Source of the DNA: Hylemonella sp.
GTDB lineage: Bacteria; Pseudomonadota; Gammaproteobacteria; Burkholderiales; Burkholderiaceae_C
Assembly (NCBI GenBank): GCA_030695415.1
Contig: JAUYQZ010000013.1
Span: forward strand, 1-64,000
Reading direction: 5' to 3'
DNA length: 64,000 nt
The notes below the pieces were generated by a model. That model worked only from the letters and a program-made list of their open reading frames with translations. It did not search any database and was not told the DNA's origin. A program made the translations under genes and the position numbers. Positions 38,310 through 48,169 of this stretch are shown piece after piece. Positions within the stretch are counted from its first letter, which is position 1. Each line of letters begins with the position of its first letter.

Positions 38310-39861
38310 GGGCGGCCTCCTGTTCGTGCAGGTGCTGCTGCACCTCGGTGTGCCACAGGCCGCTCATCCACTCGCCGATGCGTTCGGTGGTGGCCTCGGC
38401 CCGGGACAGTGAGGGCGAGAGCCGACCCTTGGCCATCACGTGCAGGCGGTCGCTGAGCTCGAACAGCTCGTCCAGCTCCTCGCTCACCACCAGCACGGCG
38501 CAGCCCGCGTTGCGCAGCGCCAGGATCTCGGCGCGGATCTGCGCGGCCGCACCCACGTCCACGCCCCAGGTGGGCTGCGAGACGATCAGCAGGCGCGGGC
38601 CCGCGTCGATCTCGCGGCCCACGATGAACTTCTGCAAATTGCCGCCCGAGAGACTGCGCGCTGCGGCATGTTCGTTCGCCGCCTTGACGTTCAGACGCGC
38701 GATGATGCCGCGGGCCTGTGCGGCCAGGGCGCCGGTACGGATCCAGCCCAAGGGGCCCAGCGATTCGTGTCGCGTGAGCAGCAGGTTGTGCGCCAGGCCC
38801 ATGGCAGGCACGGCGCCGCGGCCCAGGCGTTCTTCAGGCACGAAGTGCAGGCCCAGGGCGCGCCGGCGCGCCGGGTCCAGCCGGCTCGCGTCGTGCTCGC
38901 CCAGGCGGATGCTGCCGCTCGCGCTGCGCAGGTCTTCACCCGACAGGGCATACAGCAGCTCGCGCTGCCCGTTGCCCGACACGCCCGCAATGCCCACCAC
39001 TTCGCCCGCGCGCACCTGCAGGGCCACCGTGTCCAGGTCCACGCCAAAGGGGTCCAGCCGCGGCAGGCTCAAGTCCCGAACGTCCAATTGCACCGCGCCG
39101 GTCTGGGGCGGCGTGTGCAGCAGGGCCGGCGGCTCGGCGCCGATCATCAGGCGGCTCAGCGAGGCATTGCTTTGCTCGCGCGGGTCGCAGGTGCCGGTGA
39201 CTTCACCGCCGCGCAGCACCGTGCAGGCCGTGCACAGGGCGCGGATCTCGTGCAGCTTGTGGCTGATGTACAGGATGCTGCAGCCCTGCGCGGCGAGCTG
39301 GCGCAGCACCTCGAAGAGCTTCTCAACGGCCTGGGGCGTGAGCACCGAGGTCGGTTCATCCAGAATCAGCAATTGCGGCTCGCCCAGCAGGGCGCGGATG
39401 ATCTCCACGCGCTGCATCTCGCCCACACCCAGGCTGTGCACCGGGCGTTCGGGGTCGATGTCCAGGCCGTATTGCCGTGCCTTGTCGCGGATGCGTTGGG
39501 TCACCTCGGCCAGCGTCAGGCTTTTGTCCAGCCCGATCCAGACGTTCTCTGCCACGGTCAGTGAATCAAACAGGCTGAAATGCTGGAACACCATGCTGAT
39601 GCCCAGGGCCCGCGCCTGCTGCGGGTTGCGGATCTGCACCGCCTGCCCGTTGTAGACGATCTGGCCTTCGTCAGGCTTCACCGCGCCGTAGACGATCTTC
39701 ATCAGGGTGGACTTGCCCGCACCGTTTTCGCCCAGCAGTGCATGGATTTGGCCCGGGAGCACCGTCAGCGAGATGTTGCGGTTCGCCACCACGCCGGGAT
39801 AGCGCTTGGTGATACCCAGCAGCGACAGGCGAGGCGGGGCTTCTGCGACCGACGTGCTCAT
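38296..39861 (-). CDS. ABC transporter ATPase with two ABC domains (YufO/RbsA-like)
   Basis: A 521-residue ATPase. The first module has GENGAGKST and the LSVGE-like SLGVGEMQ; the second has GVSGNGQRE as degenerate Walker A and LSGGNLQK. Walker B ILDEPTSVL is clear. This twin-domain layout is usual for sugar and purine-nucleoside importers. Start 39861 (MSTSVAEAPP) is preferred; a GTG at 39906 would lie at the transcript start of the candidate sigma54 promoter. Confidence 0.9.
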   Translation of the reverse strand: MSTSVAEAPPRLSLLGITKRYPGVVANRNISLTVLPGQIHALLGENGAGKSTLMKIVYGAVKPDEGQIVYNGQAVQIRNPQQARALGISMVFQHFSLFDSLTVAENVWIGLDKSLTLAEVTQRIRDKARQYGLDIDPERPVHSLGVGEMQRVEIIRALLGEPQLLILDEPTSVLTPQAVEKLFEVLRQLAAQGCSILYISHKLHEIRALCTACTVLRGGEVTGTCDPREQSNASLSRLMIGAEPPALLHTPPQTGAVQLDVRDLSLPRLDPFGVDLDTVALQVRAGEVVGIAGVSGNGQRELLYALSGEDLRSASGSIRLGEHDASRLDPARRRALGLHFVPEERLGRGAVPAMGLAHNLLLTRHESLGPLGWIRTGALAAQARGIIARLNVKAANEHAAARSLSGGNLQKFIVGREIDAGPRLLIVSQPTWGVDVGAAAQIRAEILALRNAGCAVLVVSEELDELFELSDRLHVMAKGRLSPSLSRAEATTERIGEWMSGLWHTEVQQHLHEQEAAHAAA

Positions 39862-39915
39862 GATGTCAAAAGGGGTGATCGTGGGTAAGGAATCCGTGTG
39901 AGCCACACTAGCTTA

Positions 39916-39931
39916 AGCTATAACTGTGCCA
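39916..39931 (-). promoter_or_regulatory. Candidate sigma54 promoter of the purine transporter operon
   Basis: On the minus strand the sequence TGGCACAGTTATAGCT matches the consensus TGGCAC-RNNNN-TTGCW with one mismatch in the -12 element (TAGCT). The GG and GC pairs have the required spacing. Transcription would start near 39905, giving a 44-base leader to the ATPase start. Nitrogen-regulated purine uptake would fit, but this is inferred from a single match. Confidence 0.5.
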
Positions 39932-39936
39932 AGCCC

Positions 39937-39956
39937 TGCATACCAATATTGCATAC
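39937..39956. promoter_or_regulatory. Repeat in the transporter/xdhA intergenic region
   Basis: TGCATAC occurs at 39937-39943 and again at 39950-39956, framing the palindrome CAATATTG (39944-39951). The unit sits just upstream of the candidate sigma54 element and 53 bases before xdhA. It is a candidate binding site for a regulator of purine genes, with no regulator gene nearby. Confidence 0.45.
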
Positions 39957-40008
39957 AAACCGCTGTGTGTCGACCCCCGCGGGTATGACGTTTGCTTCGG
40001 AGACCGAG

Positions 40009-41436
40009 ATGGAAGAACAAGCGCTGCAATTTGTCCGCCGTGGCGAGATCGTCTCGCTCACGGGCGTGACCCCCACCCGCACGCTGCTGGAAGTGCTGCG
40101 CGAGGACCTGCAGTGCACAGCCGTCAAGGAAGGCTGCGGCGAAGGCGATTGCGGCGCCTGCACCGTGGTGCTGGCCGAGCCTGCAGGCCAGGGCCTGGCC
40201 TACAAGGCCATCAACAGCTGCATCCGCCTGGCGCATTCGGTGCACGGTATGGCGGTCTGGACCGCGCAGGATCTGCCCGCTTCGGAGGGGGCCCTGCATC
40301 CCTGCCAGCAGGCGATGGTGGACTGTCACGGCAGCCAGTGCGGTTTCTGCACCCCCGGTTTTGTCATGAGCCTGTTTGGCATGTACCAGAACCGGGTGCT
40401 GGCCGGCCAGACCATCAGCCGCGAGACGGCGCAGACCGACCTCTCGGGCAATCTATGCCGCTGCACCGGTTACCGCCCCATCTTCGACGCAGCCCAGCAA
40501 ATGGGCATCCTGCCGCGTGTCGCGGTGGACGAGCCCGCCGTGCGGGCCCAGCTGCGCCAGATTCCCTCTGCCTCCGTGGCTGCCTACAGCGCGCCCACAA
40601 CCTTGGCTGAGCTTCTGCGGCTACGTGCCGAGTTGCCGCAGGCTCAGCTGGTGGCCGGCTGCACCGACGTGGGGCTCTGGGTCACCAAACAGCACCGGCA
40701 GTTCGCCCACGTGCTTGATGTGACCCGTGTGGCGGAGCTGCGCGAGCTGCGCCATACGCCTGACATGCTGAGTATCGGCGCGGCTGTCACCCTGCACGAG
40801 GCCTACGCCGCCTTGGTGGCGGACCGCCCGCAACTGCAGCGTTTTGCCGAACGTTTTGCCGGCCTGCCCGTGCGCAACAGCGGCACCCTGGGCGGCAACG
40901 TGGCCAACGGCTCGCCCATCGGCGACAGCATGCCCCTGCTGCTGGCCATGGGCGCCACGCTGGTGCTGGCCAGTGTGCGCGGGGAACGACGCGTGGCGTT
41001 GGACGCCTTCTATACCGGCTATCGCAAGAACCTCATGGCGCCCGATGAGGTGCTGGCCTGCATAGAAGTGCCGCGCCCCGTGGCTGATGAGCACCTGCGC
41101 GTCTACAAGATCTCCAAGCGCCAGGACGACGACATTTCCGCCGTCTGTCTGGCCCTGAACCTCACGGTGCGTGAGGGTCGTATTGCCAGCGCCCGCATCG
41201 GCGCCGGCGGTGTGGCGGCCACGCCCGTGCGCGCACCCAAGACCGAAGCCGCCTTGTCGGGCCAGCCCTGGGCCTCCGCCACGTTTGAAGCTGCCGCCCC
41301 CGTGCTGTCGGCCGAGTTCACGCCCATCTCTGACATGCGCGCCAGCGCCGCCTACCGCAGCAGCGTGCTGGGCCGCCTGCTCTTGCGTTACTGGAGTGAG
41401 GAGCAGGGTGAGTTGCAGCTGGAGGCATTGACATGA
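40009..41436 (+). CDS. xdhA: Xanthine dehydrogenase small subunit (FeS and FAD)
   Basis: A 475-residue subunit. Two 2Fe-2S motifs are clear: GCGEGDCGACTVVL and CGFCTPGFVMSLFG with NLCRCTGYRPI. The FAD domain follows (LVAGCTDVGLWVTK, GTLGGNVANGSPIGD). It carries electrons from the molybdenum site to NAD. The start at 40009 is chosen because GGAG lies six bases upstream and MEEQALQFVRRGE begins the ferredoxin domain; 111 bases of open frame upstream overlap the promoter region. It overlaps xdhB by four bases. Confidence 0.94.
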   Translation: MEEQALQFVRRGEIVSLTGVTPTRTLLEVLREDLQCTAVKEGCGEGDCGACTVVLAEPAGQGLAYKAINSCIRLAHSVHGMAVWTAQDLPASEGALHPCQQAMVDCHGSQCGFCTPGFVMSLFGMYQNRVLAGQTISRETAQTDLSGNLCRCTGYRPIFDAAQQMGILPRVAVDEPAVRAQLRQIPSASVAAYSAPTTLAELLRLRAELPQAQLVAGCTDVGLWVTKQHRQFAHVLDVTRVAELRELRHTPDMLSIGAAVTLHEAYAALVADRPQLQRFAERFAGLPVRNSGTLGGNVANGSPIGDSMPLLLAMGATLVLASVRGERRVALDAFYTGYRKNLMAPDEVLACIEVPRPVADEHLRVYKISKRQDDDISAVCLALNLTVREGRIASARIGAGGVAATPVRAPKTEAALSGQPWASATFEAAAPVLSAEFTPISDMRASAAYRSSVLGRLLLRYWSEEQGELQLEALT

Positions 41437-43721
41437 GCGCCACCGAGCTCATCCCCGCCAGCGGCCAGTCGATCGCCCACGAAAGCGCACGGCATCAGGT
41501 CCAGGGCCTGGCGCCTTATATCGACGACCTGCCCGAACTGCGCGGCACCCTGCACGCCGCGCCCATCCTCTCGCCCGTGGCCCACGGCAAGCTCAAGGGC
41601 GTGGACACGACGGCGGCACGCGCCATGCCCGGCGTGGTGGACGTGGTGCTGGCCGCCGACATCCCGGGTGACCCGCTGCTGGCCACCTTTGTGCACGACG
41701 AACCCATCTTCGCGCACGATACCGTGCAGCACGTGGGCCAGGTCATCGGCCTGGTACTGGCCGAGACCGTGATGCAGGCGCGCCGCGCCGCGCGTGCCGT
41801 GAAGCTCGACATCGAAGCCCTGCCCGCCCTGCTCACCGCCCGCGCTGCCCATGCCGCGCAGAGTTATGTGCTGCCGCCCGTCACTGTCAAACGCGGCGAA
41901 CCCGAGCAGGCCCTGCAGGCAGCGAAGCATCGCTTAAGCGGCAGCTTCGAAGTCGGTGGCCAGGAACACTTCTACCTTGAAGGCCAGATCGCCTACGCCA
42001 TCCCGCAGGAGCAGCAGCAGTGGCTGATCCACAGCAGCACCCAGCACCCGGGTGAGATCCAGCACTGGGTGGCCCATGCCCTGGGGCTGGACAACAGCCG
42101 CGTGCGCGTCGAGTGCCGGCGCATGGGCGGCGGTTTCGGCGGCAAGGAGACGCAGGCCGGGCATCTGGCCGTCTGGGCCGTGCTGGCCGCGCTCAAGACC
42201 GGTCGCCCGGTCAAGCTGCGTCTGGACCGCGACGACGACTTCATGGTCACCGGCAAGCGCCATCCCTTCGCCTACGACTACACCGTGGGTTATGACGACA
42301 CGGGGCTCATCACCGCCTTGCAGCTCACCCTGCTGGCCGAATGCGGCTTCAGTGCCGATCTCTCGGGCCCCGTGGCCGACCGTGCCGTCTTCCACAGTGA
42401 CAACGCCTACTTCCTGAGCGATGTGCGCATCGACAGCTACCGCTGCCGCACCAACACGCAGAGCCACACCGCCTTCCGCGGCTTCGGCGGCCCGCAGGGC
42501 GTGATCGCCATCGAGACCATCCTGGGCGACATCGCGCGCCAGTTGGGCCGCGACCCGCTGGATGTGCGCCTGCGCAACCTCTACGGGATCACCGAGCGCA
42601 ATGTCACCCACTACCAGATGACGGTGGAAGACAACATCCTGCAGCCGCTGATGCAGAAACTGGAGAGCACCTCGCGTTACCGCGAGCGCCGCGCCGAGAT
42701 CGCCGCCTGGAACCGCGAGCACAGCGTGCTTAAGAAAGGCCTGGCCCTCACGCCCGTGAAGTTCGGCATCAGCTTCACCGCCACCCTGTTCAACCAGGCC
42801 GGCGCGCTGGTGCACGTTTACAACGACGGCAGCGTGCTGGTGAACCACGGCGGCACCGAGATGGGCCAGGGCCTGCACACCAAGGTGGCGCAGATCGTGG
42901 CCGACGAGCTGGGCCTGCCTTTTGACCGCGTGCTGGTCAGCGCCAGCGACACGGCTCGCGTGCCCAATGCCAGCGCCACCGCCGCCTCCAGTGGCACCGA
43001 CCTCAACGGCCGCGCGGCCCAGTTCGCCGCGCGCCAGGTACGTGAGAACCTGGCCGCCTTCGTGGCCGGCCTGCAGGGTTGCGGCGCGGGCGAGGTGCGT
43101 TTTGCGAATGGCATGATCCACGCCGCCGGCAGCACACGCGACTTCCGCGAGGTGGTCAAGGCCGCTTACGCCAACCGCATCCAGCTCTGGAGCGATGGCT
43201 TCTACCGCACGCCCAAGATCCACTACGACAAGACCACGCTCACGGGCCGGCCCTTCTACTATTTCGCCTACGGCGCGGCCTGCTGCGAGGTGGCCATCGA
43301 CACGCTCACGGGCGAGAGCCGTGTGCTGGCCGTGGACATCCTGCACGACGTGGGCCGCAGCATCAACCCGGCCATCGACATCGGCCAGGTCGAGGGCGGT
43401 TTCATCCAGGGCATGGGCTGGCTGACCACCGAGGAACTGGTCTGGAACGCCGACGGCAAACTGGCCACCCACGCGCCCAGCACCTACAAGATCCCCGCTA
43501 CCGGTGACATCCCCGAGAAAATGCGCGTGGATTTCTGGCCCGAACCCAACCGCGAGGACAACGTCTTCGGCAGCAAGGCCGTGGGTGAGCCGCCTTTCAT
43601 GCTGGGCATCGCCGTCTGGGAAGCCATCCGCGATGCCGTGGCTGCCACCCGCACCGATGGCCGCGTGGCCATGAACGCCCCCGCCACTCCCGAGCGCGTC
43701 TGGCGCGCTCTGCAAGACTGA
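41433..43721 (+). CDS. xdhB: Xanthine dehydrogenase large subunit (molybdenum)
   Basis: A 762-residue molybdopterin subunit that oxidises hypoxanthine to xanthine and xanthine to urate. Visible signatures include GGGFGGKETQ near residue 235, HTAFRGFGGPQG, and GEPPFMLGIAVWEAIRDA with the catalytic-glutamate region near the end. The length is typical of bacterial XdhB. It is coupled to xdhA and followed after 11 bases by the guanine-type deaminase. Confidence 0.95.
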   Translation: MSATELIPASGQSIAHESARHQVQGLAPYIDDLPELRGTLHAAPILSPVAHGKLKGVDTTAARAMPGVVDVVLAADIPGDPLLATFVHDEPIFAHDTVQHVGQVIGLVLAETVMQARRAARAVKLDIEALPALLTARAAHAAQSYVLPPVTVKRGEPEQALQAAKHRLSGSFEVGGQEHFYLEGQIAYAIPQEQQQWLIHSSTQHPGEIQHWVAHALGLDNSRVRVECRRMGGGFGGKETQAGHLAVWAVLAALKTGRPVKLRLDRDDDFMVTGKRHPFAYDYTVGYDDTGLITALQLTLLAECGFSADLSGPVADRAVFHSDNAYFLSDVRIDSYRCRTNTQSHTAFRGFGGPQGVIAIETILGDIARQLGRDPLDVRLRNLYGITERNVTHYQMTVEDNILQPLMQKLESTSRYRERRAEIAAWNREHSVLKKGLALTPVKFGISFTATLFNQAGALVHVYNDGSVLVNHGGTEMGQGLHTKVAQIVADELGLPFDRVLVSASDTARVPNASATAASSGTDLNGRAAQFAARQVRENLAAFVAGLQGCGAGEVRFANGMIHAAGSTRDFREVVKAAYANRIQLWSDGFYRTPKIHYDKTTLTGRPFYYFAYGAACCEVAIDTLTGESRVLAVDILHDVGRSINPAIDIGQVEGGFIQGMGWLTTEELVWNADGKLATHAPSTYKIPATGDIPEKMRVDFWPEPNREDNVFGSKAVGEPPFMLGIAVWEAIRDAVAATRTDGRVAMNAPATPERVWRALQD

Positions 43722-43732
43722 CCACACCATCT

Positions 43733-45139
43733 ATGACTACCTTGCTCATCAGGGACGCCCGCTGCATCGCCACCCAGGACGACGTGCGCACCGAACTGAA
43801 AGACGCCTCGATCTTCATCCGTGACGGTTTCATCGAGCAGGTCTTGCCCGCTGGCAGCGATCTGCGACCGTGGCAGGAGCAGGCCGACGAGGTGATCGAT
43901 GCGCGCCGCCATGTCGTCATCCCCGGCATGGTCAACACGCACCACCACATGGTGCAGTGCCTCACGCGTGCGATACCCGGTGTGCAGAACGCCGAGCTCT
44001 TCTCCTGGCTCAAGGGCCTCTACCCCATCTGGGCCGGCCTCACGCCCGAGATGGTCAAGGTCTCCAACCAGGTGGCCATGGGCGAGCTGCTGCTCAGCGG
44101 TTGCACCACCAGCAGCGACCACCTCTACATCTACCCCAATGGCGTGCGCCTGGACGACAGCATTGAAGCCGCGCACACCATCGGCATGCGCTTCACGGCC
44201 ACCCGCGGCAGCATGAGCGTGGGCGAAAGTCAGGGCGGCCTGCCGCCCGACCGCGTGGTGGAAAAAGAAGACTTCATCCTCAAGGAAACGCGCCGCCTGA
44301 TCGAGACCTGGCACGACACAAGCCCCGGCGCCATGCTGCAGGTGGCCGTCGCCCCCTGCTCGCCCTTCACCGTGAGCCAGGATCTGATGCGCGAATCGGC
44401 CAAGCTTGCGCGTGCCTACGGCGTGCGCCTGCACACCCACCTGGCCGAGAACGACCACGACATCGCCTACACCCGCGAGCATTTCAACTGCACACCGGCC
44501 GAATACGTGGAAGACCTGGGTTGGGTGGGTGAAGACGTGTGGCACGCCCACTGCGTCAAGCTCGACGAGCACGGCAGCTATCTGTTTGCGCGCACAGGCA
44601 CCGGCATCGCCCACTGCCCCTGCAGCAATATGCGCCTGGCCAGCGGCATCCTGCCGCTGCGCAAGTTGCTGAACCTCGGTGTGCCCGTGGGCCTGGGCGT
44701 GGACGGCAGCGCCAGCAACGACGCGGGCCATCTCTTGAATGAAGCGCGTCAGGCCATGTTGTTGGCGCGTGTGGGCAAGGCTCTCGAACCCTTCGGTTGT
44801 GACACCGGCCCGGCCGAGATGACCCCGCGCGACGCGCTCTGGCTTGCCACCCGTGGTGGTGCCCGTGTGCTGGGCCGCAGCGACATCGGCCAGATAGCAC
44901 CCGGCAAATGCGCCGACTTGGCCATGTACCGCACCGACACCCTGAGCATGGCCGGCGCCGCCGTGCACGACCCCGTGGGCGCGCTCATGCTCTGTTCCAG
45001 CGACAACGCCGACTACACGGTGGTCAATGGCAAGGTCGTGGTGCGCCAGGGTGAGCTCACTACGGTGGACACGGGTTTGTTGATCGAACGCCAGAACACC
45101 CTGGCCTGGCAACTCGCGCAGCAGGCAGGCACGCGCTGA
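43733..45139 (+). CDS. 8-oxoguanine/guanine-type deaminase
   Basis: A 468-residue amidohydrolase of the TRZ/ATZ group. Zinc ligands lie in NTHHHMVQ, HTHLAEN, HAHCVKL and the aspartate of VDGSASND. The sequence resembles bacterial 8-oxoguanine deaminases, which also group near guanine deaminases and triazine hydrolases. Placed directly after xdhAB, it would feed xanthine (from guanine) or uric acid (from 8-oxoguanine) into the pathway. The exact substrate is inference. Confidence 0.85.
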   Translation: MTTLLIRDARCIATQDDVRTELKDASIFIRDGFIEQVLPAGSDLRPWQEQADEVIDARRHVVIPGMVNTHHHMVQCLTRAIPGVQNAELFSWLKGLYPIWAGLTPEMVKVSNQVAMGELLLSGCTTSSDHLYIYPNGVRLDDSIEAAHTIGMRFTATRGSMSVGESQGGLPPDRVVEKEDFILKETRRLIETWHDTSPGAMLQVAVAPCSPFTVSQDLMRESAKLARAYGVRLHTHLAENDHDIAYTREHFNCTPAEYVEDLGWVGEDVWHAHCVKLDEHGSYLFARTGTGIAHCPCSNMRLASGILPLRKLLNLGVPVGLGVDGSASNDAGHLLNEARQAMLLARVGKALEPFGCDTGPAEMTPRDALWLATRGGARVLGRSDIGQIAPGKCADLAMYRTDTLSMAGAAVHDPVGALMLCSSDNADYTVVNGKVVVRQGELTTVDTGLLIERQNTLAWQLAQQAGTR

Positions 45140-45140
45140 A

Positions 45141-45950
45141 TCAGCCCGGCAGGCGCTGCAGCAGCTGCGCCGCCACCGCCACCGCAATCACCTCGGGCTG
45201 TTTGCCCACGATGCCCGGCACGCCAATGGGGCAGGTCACCCGCGCGAAATCCATCTCGTCGTAGCCCCGTGCCTCTAGCCGGTGGCGAAAGGTGGCCCAC
45301 TTGCTTTTGCTGCCGATCAGGCCGATGTAGGGCAGGTCATCCTGCTCACGTGCGCGGCGCAGGCACAGGGCCAGGATCTCCAGGTCTTCCGCATGGCTGA
45401 AGCTCATGATGAGCACAGAGGAGCCCGGGGCGATGTCGGCCACGGCCGCCTGCACCGGGTCCGAATGCTCACAACGGATGTTGGGCGCCGTGTCCGCAGG
45501 AAAGATCTCGTCGCGGCTGTCGATCCAGTGCAACGCAAAGGGCAGGTGGGCGAGCTGCCGCGCAATGGCCTGGCCCACATGGCCGCCACCGAAGAGAGCC
45601 ACGGGTGCGGCAGGAGTCTGCAGGCGCTGCGCCAGCCTGGCTGCATCCTGCGGGCCCAGCAACTCGTAGTTCAGAAACACCACGCCGCCACAGCACTGAC
45701 CCATGCTGGGGCCGAGGGCTACGCGTTGGGGTTCGGTGGGGACAGGAGCGCCTGCAAGCATGGCGCGGGCACGTGCGATGGCATCGAACTCTAGATGGCC
45801 ACCGCCGATGGAGCCGATCACGTGTGTGGGTAGTACGGCCATCCAGGCGCCAGCCTCGCGCGGCGCCGAGCCTTCCGTGCGCCCGACGCGTACCAGAACG
45901 GCCCGGGCTTTGGGTAGCGTCGCCTGAAAATCGAGGAGGGCGGAGGTCAT
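45141..45950 (-). CDS. xdhC: Xanthine dehydrogenase accessory protein XdhC
   Basis: A 269-residue protein that binds the molybdenum cofactor, helps its sulfuration and inserts it into XdhB. VLVRVGRTEGSAPREAGAWM and GSIGGGHLEFDAI form the N-terminal XdhC domain, and ALFGGGHVGQAIARQL with GLIGSKSKWATF form the Rossmann-like part. The start at 45950 avoids overlap with mnmA, whose stop is 30 bases upstream on the same strand. Its end meets the end of the deaminase gene on the opposite strand with one base between. Confidence 0.92.
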   Translation of the reverse strand: MTSALLDFQATLPKARAVLVRVGRTEGSAPREAGAWMAVLPTHVIGSIGGGHLEFDAIARARAMLAGAPVPTEPQRVALGPSMGQCCGGVVFLNYELLGPQDAARLAQRLQTPAAPVALFGGGHVGQAIARQLAHLPFALHWIDSRDEIFPADTAPNIRCEHSDPVQAAVADIAPGSSVLIMSFSHAEDLEILALCLRRAREQDDLPYIGLIGSKSKWATFRHRLEARGYDEMDFARVTCPIGVPGIVGKQPEVIAVAVAAQLLQRLPG

Positions 45951-45979
45951 GCGCTGCGGCGCCCGTGGCACGGCCTGCG

Positions 45980-47185
45980 TCAGGCTCGGGCAGCGTCGAT
46001 CACGCCACCGCCCAGACACACCTCGCCGTCATACAGCACGGCCGACTGCCCCGGCGTCACCGCCCACTGCGCCTCCGGGAAAACCAGGCTGAATCCTGCA
46101 CCTTCGATGTCGCTGATCGTGCAAGCCGCATCCGCCTGCCGGTAGCGTGTCTTGGCCGCCAGGGCGCCGGGCTTGGGCGGTTCGCCTGCGACCCAGCTCG
46201 CATCCTGAGCGTGGAGCAGATAGCTCTGTAGCAACGGGTGCTCGTGCCCCTGCACCACCCACAGCGTGTTCTTCTCCATGTCCTTGCGTGCGACGAACCA
46301 GGGCGCGTGCTCACCGCCGCCCTTTTGCGCGCCCTTGGCCTTGATGCCGCCGATGCCCAGGCCTTGCCGTTGGCCCAAGGTGTAGAAGCTCAGGCCTTCG
46401 TGTTTGCCGATGGTGCGGCCATAGGCTTTATCGCCCGGCGCGGGGGTGCCGTCCTTGATGGGGCCGGGTTCCTTCTGGATGTAGCGGTTGAGGAACTCGC
46501 GGAAGGGCCGCTCGCCGATGAAGCAGATGCCGGTGCTGTCCTTCTTCTTGGCGTTGGGCAGGCCGATCTCGGTGGCGATGCGGCGCACCTCGGTCTTGTG
46601 CAGCTCGCCCACGGGGAAGAGTGTCTTGCTCAGTTGCGCCTGGTTGAGACGGTGCAGGAAATAACTCTGGTCCTTGCTCGGGTCCAGGCCTTTGAGCAGT
46701 TGGTAGCTCAAGCGGGCGCCATCGCGCGCGGTCGCGTGCGATGTTCCATCTTGCCCAAGGGGCTCGCCTGTGTCGGCTGCAACGCAGCGGACACGGGCGT
46801 AATGCCCTGTCGCGATCTTCTCCGCGCCCAGACGCATGGCGTGGTCCAGGAAAGCCTTGAACTTGATCTCGGCGTTGCAGAGGATATCGGGGTTGGGCGT
46901 GCGGCCGGCCTGGTATTCACGCAGGAACTCGGCGAAGACGCGGTCCTTGTACTCGGCGGCGAAGTTGACGTGTTCGATCTCGATGCCGATCACGTCGGCC
47001 ACGGCGGCGGCGTCCACGAAGTCAATGTTGGACGAGCAGTATTCGCTGTTGTCGTCATCTTCCCAGTTCTTCATGAAGATGCCGATGACCTCGTAACCCA
47101 TTGTTTTAAGCAGATGCGCGCTGACCGCAGAGTCCACGCCCCCGCTCAAACCCACCACCACCCTTTGTTTGCCTTTGCTTGCCAT
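45980..47185 (-). CDS. mnmA: tRNA-specific 2-thiouridylase
   Basis: A 401-residue enzyme that thiolates U34 of Lys, Glu and Gln tRNAs. [15 protein letters not shown] is the PP-loop, [12 protein letters not shown] holds the first catalytic cysteine and [12 protein letters not shown] the second. The region around [20 protein letters not shown] is a lineage-specific insert, explaining the slightly large size. The start at 47185 (MASKGKQRV) is supported by position before the PP-loop; a GATAAT box (47200-47195) lies nine bases upstream. Confidence 0.95.
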   Translation of the reverse strand: MASKGKQRVVVGLSGGVDSAVSAHLLKTMGYEVIGIFMKNWEDDDNSEYCSSNIDFVDAAAVADVIGIEIEHVNFAAEYKDRVFAEFLREYQAGRTPNPDILCNAEIKFKAFLDHAMRLGAEKIATGHYARVRCVAADTGEPLGQDGTSHATARDGARLSYQLLKGLDPSKDQSYFLHRLNQAQLSKTLFPVGELHKTEVRRIATEIGLPNAKKKDSTGICFIGERPFREFLNRYIQKEPGPIKDGTPAPGDKAYGRTIGKHEGLSFYTLGQRQGLGIGGIKAKGAQKGGGEHAPWFVARKDMEKNTLWVVQGHEHPLLQSYLLHAQDASWVAGEPPKPGALAAKTRYRQADAACTISDIEGAGFSLVFPEAQWAVTPGQSAVLYDGEVCLGGGVIDAARA

Positions 47186-47194
47186 AGGTATGCG

Positions 47195-47200
47195 ATTATC
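47195..47200 (-). promoter_or_regulatory. Candidate -10 box of mnmA
   Basis: GATAAT on the minus strand ends nine bases before the mnmA ATG, leaving a leader of only a few bases. No ribosome-binding site is visible. Confidence 0.4.
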
Positions 47201-47236
47201 CCAGCCATGACGAACAGTGATCGCTGACAGGCTTTT

Positions 47237-48166
47237 ATGGAACTCAGGCAACTCCGTTATTTCATGCGTGTGGTCGAGCTCGGCAGCATGAGTCGCGCCG
47301 CGCTGGAGCTCGGCATGGTGCAGTCGGCGCTGAGCCAGCAGATCAGCCGGCTCGAGGGCGAGCTCTCCACCCGGCTGCTGCAGCGCAGCAGCAAGGGCGT
47401 GACGCCCACCGAGGCGGGGCTGGCCTTTTTCCGCGAGGCCCAGCTGACCCTGCGCCATGCCGAGCAGGCGGTGCGTGCGGCGCAGCAGGCGCGGCTGTCG
47501 GGTTCGGTCAGCGTGGGGCTGGCGCCCACCACGGCCGCCGTGCTGGGCATGCCCCTGCTGCTGGCCATGCGCGAGCGTTACCCCGACGTGCGCCTGCACC
47601 TGGTGGAAAGCCTCTCGGGCCACATCTCCACCATGCTCAATGCGCGCCAGCTGGACCTGGCGGTGCTCTTCAACACCGACCCCGCGCGACGCTGGAGCGT
47701 GATGCCGCTGCTGGAGGAGAAGCTCTATTTCATGCGCTCACGCAAGGGTCTGGGTGCCAAGGTGCCGGCGAAGGTGCGCGCGGCCAGCCTCAAGGATGTG
47801 CCGCTCATCATGCCCACCGGGGGGCACGGCCTGCGCAGCGCGCTGGATGCCGTGTTCGCCCGGGCCCATATCCAGCCCAGGATCGTGGCCGAGATCGATT
47901 CCCTGGCCATGCTGATGGAGGCGGTGGACGCCGGCATCGGGGGCACCCTGCAACCCTGGTCGGCCGTCGGCCGCTACAGCGACGCGACCGAGCGTTTCGC
48001 CCTGTCGGAGCTGGCCGAGCCGCAGGCGCGCCGCCGTAATGCGCTGTGCAGCCTGTCGGACGACGAACTCTCGCCGGCCGCGTTGGCCACGCGCGTGGTG
48101 CTGGCCGACTGCGCGCGCGAGCTGGTGCGTTCGGGGCGCTGGGTCGGCGCCACCCTCATCGATTGA
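47237..48166 (+). CDS. LysR-family regulator 1
   Basis: A 309-residue LysR protein: winged helix at residues 1-60 ([35 protein letters not shown]), then an inducer-binding domain. It is divergent from mnmA and convergent with the next LysR gene, with three bases between stop codons. The two are similar along their whole length (Nac-like group). Its target is unknown; no divergent partner gene other than mnmA is present. Confidence 0.9.
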   Translation: MELRQLRYFMRVVELGSMSRAALELGMVQSALSQQISRLEGELSTRLLQRSSKGVTPTEAGLAFFREAQLTLRHAEQAVRAAQQARLSGSVSVGLAPTTAAVLGMPLLLAMRERYPDVRLHLVESLSGHISTMLNARQLDLAVLFNTDPARRWSVMPLLEEKLYFMRSRKGLGAKVPAKVRAASLKDVPLIMPTGGHGLRSALDAVFARAHIQPRIVAEIDSLAMLMEAVDAGIGGTLQPWSAVGRYSDATERFALSELAEPQARRRNALCSLSDDELSPAALATRVVLADCARELVRSGRWVGATLID

Positions 48167-48169
48167 ACC

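Noticed and set aside
39862-39905. Purine riboswitch in the transporter leader
   Set aside because: The leader is only about 44 bases and shows no paired three-helix structure; purine riboswitches are also not expected in this group.
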